DNA of 64,000 nt from Moraxellaceae bacterium (GTDB taxonomy: Bacteria > Pseudomonadota > Gammaproteobacteria > Pseudomonadales > Moraxellaceae), in contig JAUSND010000015.1 in NCBI GenBank assembly GCA_030646295.1, positions 62,001 to 126,000 of the forward strand, given 5' to 3'. Below, piece by piece: positions 53,955 through 63,890 of the stretch. Positions within the stretch are counted from its first letter, which is position 1. The number at the start of each line of letters is the position of its first letter. The notes under the pieces were generated by a model, which had not been told where the DNA came from, did no database searches, and saw only the letters and a list, made by a program, of their open reading frames with translations. A program made the translations under genes and the position numbers.

Positions 53955-54844
53955 GCTGCCTTGACCCCGCTCTGCTCCAGCGGCCACAGGCCGCGTTCTT
54001 TCCAGCGCCGCACATGGGGCGACTCGTCATCCAGCCAGTAGGCATCGTCTTCGGTGATCACCAGCAGCTCTTCAAACTTGGCGCCCACACCACGAAAGCC
54101 GAGATGCGGCTCCACCGCCCAGAGGCCCGGCACCGGGGCGTGATTCGAGCTTTCGTTCGACGACCAGATCGGCGACCAGCCCTGCTTGCGTGCCGTCAGC
54201 GTCAGCCGTCCCAGTGCCTCGACCGCCTGCAGGCCGAACTTGAACAGCGTGTTGGGCTGCTTGCTGGCGCGCAGCGGCATGGGTTGCACGGTGTGCGCCA
54301 GGGTTTCGAAGGGATAGGCCTTGTGCCGGGGCTCGTGTCCCTGGCGCAGGATCAGCCGATCCACGGCCTGCGACACCTCGCTCATGGGGCGGCGCTCGCG
54401 GATCAGCTGCAGGATCAGCGCGCGATGCTCGGCCAGATCGTCCAGCAGCAGGTCCAGAATCCTGTTTTCGCCCAGCACGCTGGCATAGCCGATATCGGCC
54501 ACATAGCCATTCACCACCGGTGCGTTATCCAGAATGAAGGGCATGTTCTCTTCCAGACGACGGTTGGTCGGCAGGAACTGCACCGCCACCCTGAAGCCCT
54601 GGAAGGCCGTGCGGTCGCCAAACCAGGCAAACGGCGAATGGAACCAGTCGGTGACCCCATGATCGAGCAGCCAGACCTCCTGCAGGCGGGCGGCCTCCTT
54701 TTCGGTCATGCCCGGCTTCAGCTCTTTCGCCACCGCCTCGGCAGCGGCATAGGCCAGACGCTGGACCTTGCGGAACTCCTCGAGATCGTCGGCATTGGGG
54801 ACATACCCCCTGGCAACTGACGTCGGTGCTTTGAGCAGCGGCAT
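53951..54844 (-). CDS. M24-family (aminopeptidase P fold) protein
   Basis: A 297-residue protein with the pita-bread fold of M24 peptidases. Candidate metal ligands appear in order: the Asp pair in LDNAPVVNGYVADIGY, a His in HKAYPFETLAHTVQ, and the Glu pair in GLWAVEPHLGF and AKFEELLVITED. The N-terminal domain of prolidases is missing. It could be a peptidase or a non-proteolytic hydrolase such as a creatinase relative. I start at the ATG at 54844 with a GGGGG leader. It heads the operon with the fusion and hydrolase 2 genes. Confidence 0.87.
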   Translation of the reverse strand: MPLLKAPTSVARGYVPNADDLEEFRKVQRLAYAAAEAVAKELKPGMTEKEAARLQEVWLLDHGVTDWFHSPFAWFGDRTAFQGFRVAVQFLPTNRRLEENMPFILDNAPVVNGYVADIGYASVLGENRILDLLLDDLAEHRALILQLIRERRPMSEVSQAVDRLILRQGHEPRHKAYPFETLAHTVQPMPLRASKQPNTLFKFGLQAVEALGRLTLTARKQGWSPIWSSNESSNHAPVPGLWAVEPHLGFRGVGAKFEELLVITEDDAYWLDDESPHVRRWKERGLWPLEQSGVKAA

Positions 54845-55018
54845 GGCGCCCCCTAATCTGAACACTGTTAAGACCAGTCCAATTGTTACAGCACCCAATG
54901 GCACATTGCAAGACGGGAATGGCCCGTCAGTCACCAGAAAACCATCCTTCGGCGCCGGATGAATCCGGCTCAAATCCGTCCCGCACGGTTTTCACTGCAC
55001 CTGCCCGCCGGTTTCGGC

Positions 55019-55024
55019 TAGAAT
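55019..55024 (+). promoter_or_regulatory. -10 box of glyA
   Basis: TAGAAT followed by ACGGCCCC lies 42 bases before the glyA start. No convincing -35 was found at the usual spacing. The 54845-55065 gap is otherwise a divergent promoter region without a gene. Confidence 0.5.
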
Positions 55025-55065
55025 ACGGCCCCTCCCGCCCTGCCCTAATGCCCATGAGGTTCGTG

Positions 55066-56322
<1,257 letters not shown>

Positions 56323-56336
56323 GACTGCTGTAACAC

Positions 56337-56373
56337 CCCCTCTCCTCCCGCCCCGGTGGAGGGAAGAGAGGGG
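56337..56373. repeat. Imperfect inverted repeat between glyA and nrdR
   Basis: CCCCTCTC and GAGAGGGG are perfect 8-base arms, extended by a CTCC/GGAG pairing, around a GC-rich centre. It lies 15 bases after the glyA stop. There is no T-run, so it may be a REP-like hairpin or an mRNA-stabilising element. TATAGA near 56390 may start the nrdR transcript. Confidence 0.55.
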
Positions 56374-56436
56374 ATGCTGTATAGATGCACTGCTGTTGCC
56401 GAAACATCAGGAAGGTTCTTTTTTCAGAGGTCTCTC

Positions 56437-56901
56437 ATGCACTGCCCTTTTTGCAGCGCCGACGACACAAAAGTGATCGACTCCCGTCTGGTTGCCGATG
56501 GCGACCAGGTACGCCGCCGCCGTGAATGCACGGCCTGTGGCGAACGCTTCACCACGTTTGAAACTGCCGAGCTCGTCCTGCCCCGCATCATCAAGTCCGA
56601 TGGTGTGCGCCAGCCCTTTGACGAGAACAAACTCCGCTCCGGCATGATGCACTCCCTGCAGAAACGCCCCGTCTCCATCGAACAGATTGATGCCGCCGTG
56701 CATCGCATCATGCATCGCCTGCGCGCCACTGGTGAGCGTGAAGTGAAGGCACGTCTGGTCGGCGAGCTGGTCATGGACGAACTGAAGACGCTGGACTCCG
56801 TGGCCTATGTGCGTTTTGCCTCGGTCTACCGCAGCTTCCAGGACATCAGCGAGTTCCGTACGGAAATTGAAAAACTTGAACGCGACAACCGGGAAAGCTG
56901 A
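56437..56901 (+). CDS. nrdR: Transcriptional repressor of ribonucleotide reductase
   Basis: A 154-residue zinc-ribbon/ATP-cone repressor. The N-terminal ribbon is MHCPFC...[17 protein letters not shown] with four Cys; the ATP-cone carries [19 protein letters not shown]. NrdR binds NrdR boxes upstream of nrd genes when charged with ATP/dATP. Its stop overlaps the ribD start (TGATG). Autonomous of the riboflavin pathway but routinely found upstream of ribD. An in-frame longer start is not used. Confidence 0.97.
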   Translation: MHCPFCSADDTKVIDSRLVADGDQVRRRRECTACGERFTTFETAELVLPRIIKSDGVRQPFDENKLRSGMMHSLQKRPVSIEQIDAAVHRIMHRLRATGEREVKARLVGELVMDELKTLDSVAYVRFASVYRSFQDISEFRTEIEKLERDNRES

Positions 56902-58016
56902 TGAGTTTTTCTGCTGACGACGTTCGCTACATGAGCGAGGCACTGCAACTGGCGCGGCGCGGACGCTTTACCACGCAACCCAACCCGCGCGTGGGCTGCG
57001 TCATTGTGAAAGATGGCGTCGTGGTGGGCACCGGCTTTCATGCCCGTGCCGGCGGCCCGCATGCCGAGGTTGCCGCGCTGAAGCAGGCCGGTTATCGCGC
57101 CTTTGGTGCCACCGCCTACGTCACGCTGGAGCCATGTGCCCATCATGGCCGCACTCCGCCCTGCGCCAACGAACTGGTCATTGCCGGACTGAAACGCGTG
57201 GTCATGGCCACGCTGGATGCCAATCCGCTGGTGGCCGGCAAAGGCAAAAAGATTCTGGATGATGCCGGCATCGAGACGCTCGCCGGCGTACTTGAAGAAG
57301 AGGCCCGCACGCTCAATGCCGGCTTCCTGCGCCGCATCAATGGCGGCCTGCCCTGGACCCGGCTCAAGCTCGCCATGAGCCTTGATGGCCGCACGGGCAT
57401 GGCATCCGGCGAATCAAAATGGATTACCGGGCCAGACGCCCGCCGCGACGTGCAGCAATGGCGCGCCATGAGCTCGGCCATCATTACCGGCATCGGCACC
57501 GTACTTGCCGATGACCCTGCGCTGACCGTGCGCCCGGCCGAATGGGAAAACTGGACCAGTGGCGAACCGGTACAACCCTGGCGGGTGATTCTGGATGCGG
57601 GCTTTCGCACACCGCCAACGGCCAATGTGCTGAAGCAGCCAGGACGCACCATCATTGTCGGCACCCATTCACAGCTGGACCGCCAGACCGCACTCAGTGA
57701 TGCCGGTGCCGAAATATGGGTACTGGCCGGCACCAATGGTCGCGTCGACCTCAAGGCCCTGCTGCAGCGGCTGGCCAAGGAAGGCGCCAACGAAGTCATG
57801 ATAGAAGCCGGCGCCACGGTGGCCGGCAGTTTTGCCCGTGCCGGCCTGGTGGACGAGTACGTGATATACCAGGCCCCGGTGCTGATGGGCAGCAGCGCCC
57901 GTCCGCTGCTCGACTGGCCAATGCAGTTCATGCGCGAGCAGCGCAAACTGGTCATCACCGATGTGCGCATGGTGGGCAGTGACATCCGCCTGCTGGCACG
58001 AACAAAAACGCTGTAA
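56901..58016 (+). CDS. ribD: RibD, bifunctional deaminase/reductase
   Basis: This 371-residue protein catalyses steps two and three of riboflavin synthesis. The N-terminal deaminase has GGPHAEVAAL with its zinc His and catalytic Glu, and PCAHHGRTPPC. The C-terminal reductase has KLAMSLDGRTGMASGESKWITG and a NADPH site IITGIGTVLADDP. It overlaps nrdR by one base and leads into ribE after 21 bases. Confidence 0.97.
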   Translation: MSFSADDVRYMSEALQLARRGRFTTQPNPRVGCVIVKDGVVVGTGFHARAGGPHAEVAALKQAGYRAFGATAYVTLEPCAHHGRTPPCANELVIAGLKRVVMATLDANPLVAGKGKKILDDAGIETLAGVLEEEARTLNAGFLRRINGGLPWTRLKLAMSLDGRTGMASGESKWITGPDARRDVQQWRAMSSAIITGIGTVLADDPALTVRPAEWENWTSGEPVQPWRVILDAGFRTPPTANVLKQPGRTIIVGTHSQLDRQTALSDAGAEIWVLAGTNGRVDLKALLQRLAKEGANEVMIEAGATVAGSFARAGLVDEYVIYQAPVLMGSSARPLLDWPMQFMREQRKLVITDVRMVGSDIRLLARTKTL

Positions 58017-58037
58017 CCGGAACCAGAGAGAACATCC

Positions 58038-58700
58038 ATGTTTACCGGCATTATCGAAGCAGTCGGCACCGTACGTGCCATCGAACCACGCGGCGGTGAC
58101 GTGCGCCTCTCCATTGCCACCGGCAAGCTGGATCTGGGCGACGTAAAGCTGGGCGACTCGATTGCCACCAACGGCGTCTGCCTGACGGCCGTGGTACTGC
58201 CCGGCGACGGCTTTGCCGCAGACGTCTCGACGGAAACACTGACACGATCCACACTGAAATCACTGAAAGTGGGTGATCGCGTAAATCTGGAAAAAGCCCT
58301 GATGCCGCAGTCGCGTCTGGGTGGCCACATTGTCAGCGGTCATGTTGACGGCATTGGCGAAGTGGTCAGCCGCGATGTGTCGGCCCGTGCCGTGCTGTTT
58401 CGCATCAAGGCACCGGATGAACTGGCAAAATACATCGCCGAAAAAGGCTCGATCACCACGGACGGCATCAGCCTTACCGTAAACGGTCTGCGCGGGGCGG
58501 AGTTCGATCTCACCATCGTGCCGCACACCGTGCAGGAAACAAACATTGCCGGTTGGCAACCAGGCACGAAAGTGAATCTGGAAGTGGATGTGATTGCCCG
58601 TTATCTGGAGCGTTTGCTGCTCGGCGAAAAAGCCGCCGATGCCGGACACCAGAGCGGCGTCACCATGGCCTTTCTGGCCGAAAACGGATTTCTGAAGTAA
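58038..58700 (+). CDS. ribE: Riboflavin synthase alpha subunit
   Basis: A 220-residue protein with two lumazine-binding domains that dismutates 6,7-dimethyl-8-ribityllumazine. The N-terminal MFTGIIEAVGTV and the repeated barrels (GVCLTAVVL and GISLTVNGL) are diagnostic. The 71-base gap to ribBA contains two small hairpins (CCTGAT/ATCAGG and CTCTC/GAGAG) without a T-run. No FMN riboswitch is recognisable there. Confidence 0.97.
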   Translation: MFTGIIEAVGTVRAIEPRGGDVRLSIATGKLDLGDVKLGDSIATNGVCLTAVVLPGDGFAADVSTETLTRSTLKSLKVGDRVNLEKALMPQSRLGGHIVSGHVDGIGEVVSRDVSARAVLFRIKAPDELAKYIAEKGSITTDGISLTVNGLRGAEFDLTIVPHTVQETNIAGWQPGTKVNLEVDVIARYLERLLLGEKAADAGHQSGVTMAFLAENGFLK

Positions 58701-58771
58701 GCACGACACCTGATTCATATCAGGCATCACACCCCGACCCTCTCCTGACGGAGAGCGTGGAGAAACTGAAG

Positions 58772-59872
58772 ATGGCGCTGAACACGATTGAAGAACTGAT
58801 TGCCGATATCCGCCTTGGTCGCATGGTTGTCCTGATGGATGACGAAGACCGCGAGAACGAAGGTGATCTGGTGATGGCTGCAACACACTGCCGTCCTGAA
58901 GACATCAACTTCATGGCGAAATTCGGGCGCGGCCTGATCTGCATGCCGATGACCCGTGAACGCTGCGAGCTGCTCAAGCTGCCCCTCATGGTGCAGCGCA
59001 ACGGCTCCGGTTACGGCACCAAGTTCACGGTCTCCATCGAGGCTGCCGAGGGCGTCTCCACCGGCATCTCTGCCGCTGACCGCGCCCGCACCGTACAGGC
59101 CGCTGCCGCACGCGATGCCAAGGCTGCCGACATCGTGCAGCCCGGCCACATCTTTCCGCTGATGGCCGAACCGGGCGGCGTACTCAAGCGTGCCGGTCAC
59201 ACCGAAGCCTCCTGCGATCTGGCCCGTCTGGCCGGACTGGAGCCGGCCGGCGTGATCTGCGAAATCATGAACGAGGACGGCACCATGTCGCGCCGTCCCG
59301 ATCTGGAAAAATTCGCGCAGGAGCACGGCCTCAAGATCGGCACCATTGCCGACCTCATTCACTACCGCATGGTGAACGAACAGACCGTGACACGCATCGA
59401 GACGCAAACGCTGCCGACCGAGTACGGCGACTTCACCATGCACGTCTATCGCGAACCTGATGGCGTCGATACGCATGTCGCACTGGTAAAGGGCGACAAC
59501 AGCAAGGGCGCCGTTCCTACCGTGCGTGTGCACGTGGTAAATCCGCTGCGCGACCTGCTGCACGCCAAATACAAGGGCCGCCTCGGCTGGAACCTGCAGA
59601 AATGCCTGCAGGAAATCGCCGGCAGCGACTACGGCATCATGGTGCTGATTGGCCAGGACTACAGCTCGGCAAACATTGCCGAACATATCGGCGAGTTTTT
59701 TGGCACACGTGCACGTGCCGAAGGTTCCGGACAGTACCTGAACATCGGCACCGGCTCACAGATCCTGCGTGATCTTGGCGTGCGCAAGATGCGCCTGCTC
59801 AGCTCGCCCATGAAATTCAACGCGCTTTCCGGCTTTGGTCTGGAAATCGTGGAATACGTAACCACCGAATAA
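58772..59872 (+). CDS. ribBA: RibBA with degenerate RibA half (RibBX-type)
   Basis: A 366-residue protein. The N-terminal RibB half (about 1-200) makes 3,4-dihydroxy-2-butanone 4-phosphate and is intact: DDEDRENEGDLV, GLICMPM, HTEASCDLARLAGL. The C-terminal half resembles GTP cyclohydrolase II but lacks its zinc Cys cluster (GDxxxSxxCDCG) and the RQEGRGIGL motif; it reads instead LVKGDNSKGAVPTVRVHV. It is therefore probably inactive as a cyclohydrolase, as in the RibBX variants of many proteobacteria. The separate ribA at 63157 supplies that step. Confidence 0.93.
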   Translation: MALNTIEELIADIRLGRMVVLMDDEDRENEGDLVMAATHCRPEDINFMAKFGRGLICMPMTRERCELLKLPLMVQRNGSGYGTKFTVSIEAAEGVSTGISAADRARTVQAAAARDAKAADIVQPGHIFPLMAEPGGVLKRAGHTEASCDLARLAGLEPAGVICEIMNEDGTMSRRPDLEKFAQEHGLKIGTIADLIHYRMVNEQTVTRIETQTLPTEYGDFTMHVYREPDGVDTHVALVKGDNSKGAVPTVRVHVVNPLRDLLHAKYKGRLGWNLQKCLQEIAGSDYGIMVLIGQDYSSANIAEHIGEFFGTRARAEGSGQYLNIGTGSQILRDLGVRKMRLLSSPMKFNALSGFGLEIVEYVTTE

Positions 59873-59902
59873 TTGCTGACGACTTACCCGAAGGAAATCA
59901 TC

Positions 59903-60376
59903 ATGAGCAAGATCAACGTCATTGAAGGCAACTTCACCCAGGCTGATGGCAAGTACGCCATCGTTGTCGCCCGCTTCAACAGCTTTGTCGTGGAATCGCT
60001 GCTCGACGGCGCCGTCGACACTCTGAAGCGTCACGGCGTGAAAGAAGAAAACATTACCGTGGTGCGCGTACCCGGCGCATGGGAACTGCCGCTGGCTGCG
60101 CAGAAGCTGGCCGAGAAGAAAAGCTTTGATGCCATCATCGGTCTTGGCGCCGTGATCCGTGGCGGCACGCCGCATTTCGATTTTGTCTGCAACGAAGCCG
60201 CCAAGGGCCTCGGTGTGGTCGGCCTGCAGTACAGCATGCCGGTGGTTTTCGGTGTACTGACTACCGACTCCATCGAACAGGCCATCGAGCGCTCCGGCAC
60301 CAAGGCCGGCAACAAGGGCTCGGATGCCGCGATGACCGCCATCGAAATGGTGTCAGTGCTGAAGGCCATCGGCTGA
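59903..60376 (+). CDS. ribH: Lumazine synthase
   Basis: A 157-residue protein joining the RibD product with butanone phosphate. The substrate segments are [31 protein letters not shown], and [20 protein letters not shown]. It forms icosahedral or pentameric assemblies in the family. I use the ATG at 59903 with AAGGA 8 bases upstream, not the earlier in-frame start. It is in the riboflavin operon. Confidence 0.97.
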   Translation: MSKINVIEGNFTQADGKYAIVVARFNSFVVESLLDGAVDTLKRHGVKEENITVVRVPGAWELPLAAQKLAEKKSFDAIIGLGAVIRGGTPHFDFVCNEAAKGLGVVGLQYSMPVVFGVLTTDSIEQAIERSGTKAGNKGSDAAMTAIEMVSVLKAIG

Positions 60377-60401
60377 TACGGAAATTAGTGTATTTCTTTG
60401 T

Positions 60402-60456
60402 GGGAGCGGCTTCAGCCGCGAATGGTTTCAAGTAACCCGCAGCTGAAGCCGCTCCC
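60402..60456. repeat. REP-like inverted repeat
   Basis: GGGAGCGGCTTCAGC (60402-60416) and its exact reverse complement (60442-60456) flank 25 bases. The unit GGGAGCGGCTTCAGCCGCGA resembles REP elements of Pseudomonas, Xanthomonas and relatives. It is the only copy seen in the window and lies between ribH and nusB inside an operon. Confidence 0.85.
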
Positions 60457-60492
60457 GCAGCCAGTTTCCGATATACCGACGAGAGAAAGTCC

Positions 60493-60942
60493 GTGAGCAA
60501 AAGCAACACCATGACCATCAAGCCGTCAGCCCGACGCAAGGCTCGCCGCTTTGCCATGCAGGCCCTGTACGAATGGTCGATTTCCCAGAACCCGATGTTC
60601 GAGATCGAGGCCCGCTATCGTGTCGACAACGACATGCATAAGGTTGACCTCGAATACTTTCACGAACTCATTCATGAAATCGTGAAACAGAGTGAAGAGA
60701 TTGATGACACGTTCATGGCGCATCTCGACCGCAAGCTGCACGAACTCGATCACGTCGAGCGCGCCATCCTGCGCATCGGCACCTATGAAATGCTGCGCCG
60801 CCTTGATGTGCCCTACAAGGTTGTCATCAACGAAGGCATCGAACTGGCAAAAGATTTTGGCGCCACCGAGTCGCACAAGTACGTGAACGGCATTCTCGAC
60901 GAAGTTGCCAAGCAGCACCGCAAGATCGAGCGGGATCACTGA
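60493..60942 (+). CDS. nusB: Transcription antitermination factor NusB
   Basis: A 149-residue all-helical protein that binds boxA RNA with NusE in rRNA antitermination. The KPSARRKARRFAMQALYEW start and LEYFHELIHEIVKQSEEIDDTF centre are typical, and so is the PYKVVINEGIELAKDFG segment. I use the GTG at 60493 with GAGAGAAAG upstream; an ATG at 60511 is an alternative. It follows the REP-like repeat and precedes thiL by 8 bases. Confidence 0.96.
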   Translation: MSKSNTMTIKPSARRKARRFAMQALYEWSISQNPMFEIEARYRVDNDMHKVDLEYFHELIHEIVKQSEEIDDTFMAHLDRKLHELDHVERAILRIGTYEMLRRLDVPYKVVINEGIELAKDFGATESHKYVNGILDEVAKQHRKIERDH

Positions 60943-60950
60943 GCACGCTG

Positions 60951-61904
60951 ATGTCGGGCCACGGCGAATTCGACCTCATCCGCGAATTCTTCACGCGCCC
61001 CGCGCGTGATGCGAGCGTGGTGCTGGGCATCGGGGATGATGCCGCCCTGCTGGCGGTGCCGGCAGGCGACGTACTCGCCGTCACCACCGACACCCTCGTG
61101 GCCGGCCGGCACTTTCCCGAAGAGGCTGCCGCTGCCGATATCGGCTGGAAAAGCCTGGCGGTCAACCTGTCCGACCTGGCCGCCATGGGCGCCACTGCAC
61201 GCTGGGTAACCCTGGCCATCACACTGCCGGACAACAATGAACCTTTCCTGCGCGAGTTTTCACGCGGCTTTTTTGCTCTGGCCGATCAGGAAAATGTCCG
61301 GCTGGTGGGCGGGGATACCACACGCGGCCCGCTTGCCATTACGGTGACGGCCATGGGCACGCTGCCGGCCGCAGCCGCCATACGGCGTGATGGTGCTCGT
61401 GCCGGCGATGATCTTTATGTGTCCGGCACCGTTGGTGATGCCGGCCTGGGTCTGCGTCTGGCGCTGGACCAGTGGCCGGATGAACTGGCGCCGGCAAACC
61501 GTGACACGGCTCTGGCCCGCCTGCACCGGCCACACCCCCGGCTGGCACTGGGCGCGGCCCTGCGCGGTGTGGCCAGTGCCGGACTGGATGTCTCCGACGG
61601 GGTGGCGCAGGATCTGGGGCACCTGCTGCGGGCATCCGGCGTCGGGGCCGAACTGGAACTGGACGCCCTGCCCATGAGCACGGCATTGCAGGCGATCGAC
61701 CCTGCCTTTGCCGTGATTCTGGCCCTGACCAGCGGCGACGATTACGAGTTGCTGTTCACCGCACCACCCGCCATGCGTGACGCCATTGCCGCGCTGCCGG
61801 TACGCTGTACACGCATCGGGTGCATCACCGCCTCCCCCGGACTGGTGCTGCTGCGCAACGGCCAGCCGGTGGACATGCCGGTGGCTGGCTACACGCACTT
61901 CTGA
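60951..61904 (+). CDS. thiL: Thiamine-monophosphate kinase
   Basis: A 317-residue kinase that makes thiamine diphosphate from the monophosphate. Diagnostic parts: GEFDLIREFF, GIGDDAALL (metal-binding Asp pair), TTDTLVAGRHFP, LVGGDTTRGP, and GDDYELLFTAP. The gene follows nusB by 8 bases, the usual order in gammaproteobacteria. Confidence 0.97.
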   Translation: MSGHGEFDLIREFFTRPARDASVVLGIGDDAALLAVPAGDVLAVTTDTLVAGRHFPEEAAAADIGWKSLAVNLSDLAAMGATARWVTLAITLPDNNEPFLREFSRGFFALADQENVRLVGGDTTRGPLAITVTAMGTLPAAAAIRRDGARAGDDLYVSGTVGDAGLGLRLALDQWPDELAPANRDTALARLHRPHPRLALGAALRGVASAGLDVSDGVAQDLGHLLRASGVGAELELDALPMSTALQAIDPAFAVILALTSGDDYELLFTAPPAMRDAIAALPVRCTRIGCITASPGLVLLRNGQPVDMPVAGYTHF

Positions 61905-61927
61905 TCACTGCCAAAGACTGAGACCTG

Positions 61928-62413
61928 ATGAACAAACCGGACTTGCGTGACCCCCTGCAACTGCTGGCCTTCGGCTTTGGCAGCGGCCTTGCCCCGAAAG
62001 CCCCCGGCACCTTCGGCTCGCTGGCAGCACTTGCCTGTTTCCCCTTGCTGGCCCTGCTGGCCCTGCCCGCCTTTCTGGGCGTCGTGGCGGTCGCCGCACT
62101 GGCCGGGATTGTGATCTGTGACCATGCGGCAAAGGCACTGGACGTGCATGATGACGGTCGCATCGTCTGGGACGAGTTTGCCGGGCAATGGCTGGCGCTG
62201 ACCCCGCTGGTCCCGACCCTGGCCTGGGGCTTCACGGACCTGCTCTGGCTGCTGGCCGGCTTTGGCCTGTTCCGCATCTTCGACATCATCAAGCCATGGC
62301 CCATCAGCCATCTGGACGAGAAGGTGCATGGCGGCCTTGGCATCATGCTGGATGATCTGGTGGCCGGCGTGTTTGCCGGGCTGGTACTGTTCGCCCTGCG
62401 TCTGGCATTTTGA
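61928..62413 (+). CDS. pgpA: Phosphatidylglycerophosphatase A
   Basis: A 161-residue inner-membrane phosphatase of phosphatidylglycerol synthesis. It has FGSGLAPKAPGTFGSL at the start, the IVWDEFAGQWLAL acidic motif, and FRIFDIIKPWPI, with four hydrophobic helices. It is 23 bases after thiL and likely in the same transcript. Confidence 0.96.
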   Translation: MNKPDLRDPLQLLAFGFGSGLAPKAPGTFGSLAALACFPLLALLALPAFLGVVAVAALAGIVICDHAAKALDVHDDGRIVWDEFAGQWLALTPLVPTLAWGFTDLLWLLAGFGLFRIFDIIKPWPISHLDEKVHGGLGIMLDDLVAGVFAGLVLFALRLAF

Positions 62414-62420
62414 GGCTCTC

Positions 62421-63065
62421 ATGAAGGCATTCGTCACCCTGTTGCTGCTCACCCTCGTCTCCGCCCCCGCGCTGGCCAGCCGGGACGATCCGCATGTCGT
62501 GGTGATCGGCCTGCTCGGGCAAAAGGCCCTGCTCAAGATTGATGGCCAGCAGCACATCCTGTCCCCGGGCGAAAGCGCCGGTGGCGTGACCGTGCTGGAG
62601 GTGTCCCGCCAGGACACGCTGCTGCGCATCAACCAGCGCGAAGAGCGACTGGCCATGGGCATGGACACCGGCGGCATCGACCTGCGCCAGCAGCGCCCCA
62701 GCATCGAGATCAACATGAATGCCAATGGCCAGTTCATCACCAATGGCCAGATCAACGGCCGCGTGGTGCAGCTGCTGGTGGATACCGGCGCCAACACCGT
62801 CTCCATGACCACGGCCGACGCAAAGTCACTGGGTGTTGACTACAAGCGCTTTGGCGAGCGCACCGGCGTACTGACCGCGGGCGGCCCTGTGGCCGCCTGG
62901 GCTGTCACCCTGGGCAGCGTGCAGGTAGGGCCCATTACCGTCCGCAATGTCGTTGCCACCGTCCGCGAGAGCACCGATAACGCGCCCATCCTGCTGGGCA
63001 TGTCGTTCCTGTCCCAGGTCAACCTGCAACACGAGCAGAACCGCCTGCGCCTGACCGGGCGCTGA
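62421..63065 (+). CDS. Exported retroviral-like aspartic protease
   Basis: A 214-residue protein with a signal peptide ([21 protein letters not shown]). The mature part has a single aspartic protease domain with [13 protein letters not shown] and a second FLAP-like [29 protein letters not shown]. That is the clan AA, TIGR02281-type family, which works as a dimer of one-Asp subunits. Location periplasmic, substrate unknown. It begins 7 bases after pgpA. Confidence 0.92.
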   Translation: MKAFVTLLLLTLVSAPALASRDDPHVVVIGLLGQKALLKIDGQQHILSPGESAGGVTVLEVSRQDTLLRINQREERLAMGMDTGGIDLRQQRPSIEINMNANGQFITNGQINGRVVQLLVDTGANTVSMTTADAKSLGVDYKRFGERTGVLTAGGPVAAWAVTLGSVQVGPITVRNVVATVRESTDNAPILLGMSFLSQVNLQHEQNRLRLTGR

Positions 63066-63120
63066 TTCCTGCACGGCAACAGACTGTTCCATCACGATCC
63101 GTGTTCCTGACCCACGGGTT

Positions 63121-63129
63121 TGCTACAAT
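63121..63129 (+). promoter_or_regulatory. Extended -10 promoter element of ribA
   Basis: TGCTACAAT combines the TGn extension with a 5/6 match to TATAAT, 28 bases before the ribA start. No good -35 is seen, as is common with extended -10 promoters. Confidence 0.6.
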
Positions 63130-63156
63130 GCAGCCCCCTTACCCCGGGAGCCGTCC

Positions 63157-63750
63157 GTGTCTGTCGCTTTCGTCGCTGCATCCCGCCTGCCAACCCGCCA
63201 TGGCACTTTCATGATCCATGCCTTTGAAGACCCGGAAACGGGCAAAGAGCATGTTGCACTGGTCATGGGTGACGTCACGGATGGCGAACCCGTGCTGATG
63301 CGCGTCCACTCCGAGTGCCTGACCGGTGACGGCTTCGGCAGCCTGCGCTGCGACTGCGGCCCGCAACTGGAAGCGGCCATGGGAAAAGTGGCCGAGGCCG
63401 GGCGCGGCGTCATCCTGTACCTGCGCCAGGAGGGCCGTGGCATCGGCCTGCTCAACAAGATCCGTGCCTACCACCTGCAGGATCAGGGCGCAGACACGGT
63501 CGAGGCCAACGAGCAGCTTGGCTTTGCGCCGGACCTGCGCGAATACTCCATGTGCGAAGACATGCTGGCGCACCTGGGCGTAAGCAGTGTGCGCCTGATG
63601 ACCAACAACCCGCGCAAGGTTGCTGCACTGGAGTCGCACGGCATTGCCGTGATCGAGCGTGTTCCCCTGATGACCGGGCGCAACCCGCACAACGAGCAAT
63701 ACCTCGATACCAAGCAGGACAAGATGGGGCATATGCTCGACAAGGAATAA
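63157..63750 (+). CDS. ribA: GTP cyclohydrolase II
   Basis: A 197-residue zinc enzyme for the first step of riboflavin synthesis. The zinc Cys cluster [18 protein letters not shown] and the catalytic [10 protein letters not shown] motif are intact, unlike the C-terminal half of RibBA at 58772. The GTG start has GGGAG 6 bases upstream. Length equals E. coli RibA (196). It appears to have its own promoter, so it may be controlled apart from the main rib operon. Confidence 0.97.
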   Translation: MSVAFVAASRLPTRHGTFMIHAFEDPETGKEHVALVMGDVTDGEPVLMRVHSECLTGDGFGSLRCDCGPQLEAAMGKVAEAGRGVILYLRQEGRGIGLLNKIRAYHLQDQGADTVEANEQLGFAPDLREYSMCEDMLAHLGVSSVRLMTNNPRKVAALESHGIAVIERVPLMTGRNPHNEQYLDTKQDKMGHMLDKE

Positions 63751-63890
63751 GGCATCGCGCTTTAAATCCGTCGGGCATCAAAAACCACCAGCGCCTCGCC
63801 GCTCGTCTGCATCCCCGCATTACTGCCCGGCAGCAATGCCTGCACGCACTATAGTTTTTTCATGGTGTGTTGATGCAGGAGGGTACGATC

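Noticed and set aside
58701-58771. FMN riboswitch before ribBA
   Set aside because: The gap is only 71 bases and shows two tiny hairpins, too short for the six-helix FMN element.
63762-63839. 26-codon minus-strand frame starting at a GTG after ribA
   Set aside because: Its codons look protein-like (ALLPGSNAGMQTSGEALVVFD), but there is no ribosome-binding sequence and an in-frame TAG lies just upstream. It is too weak to call.
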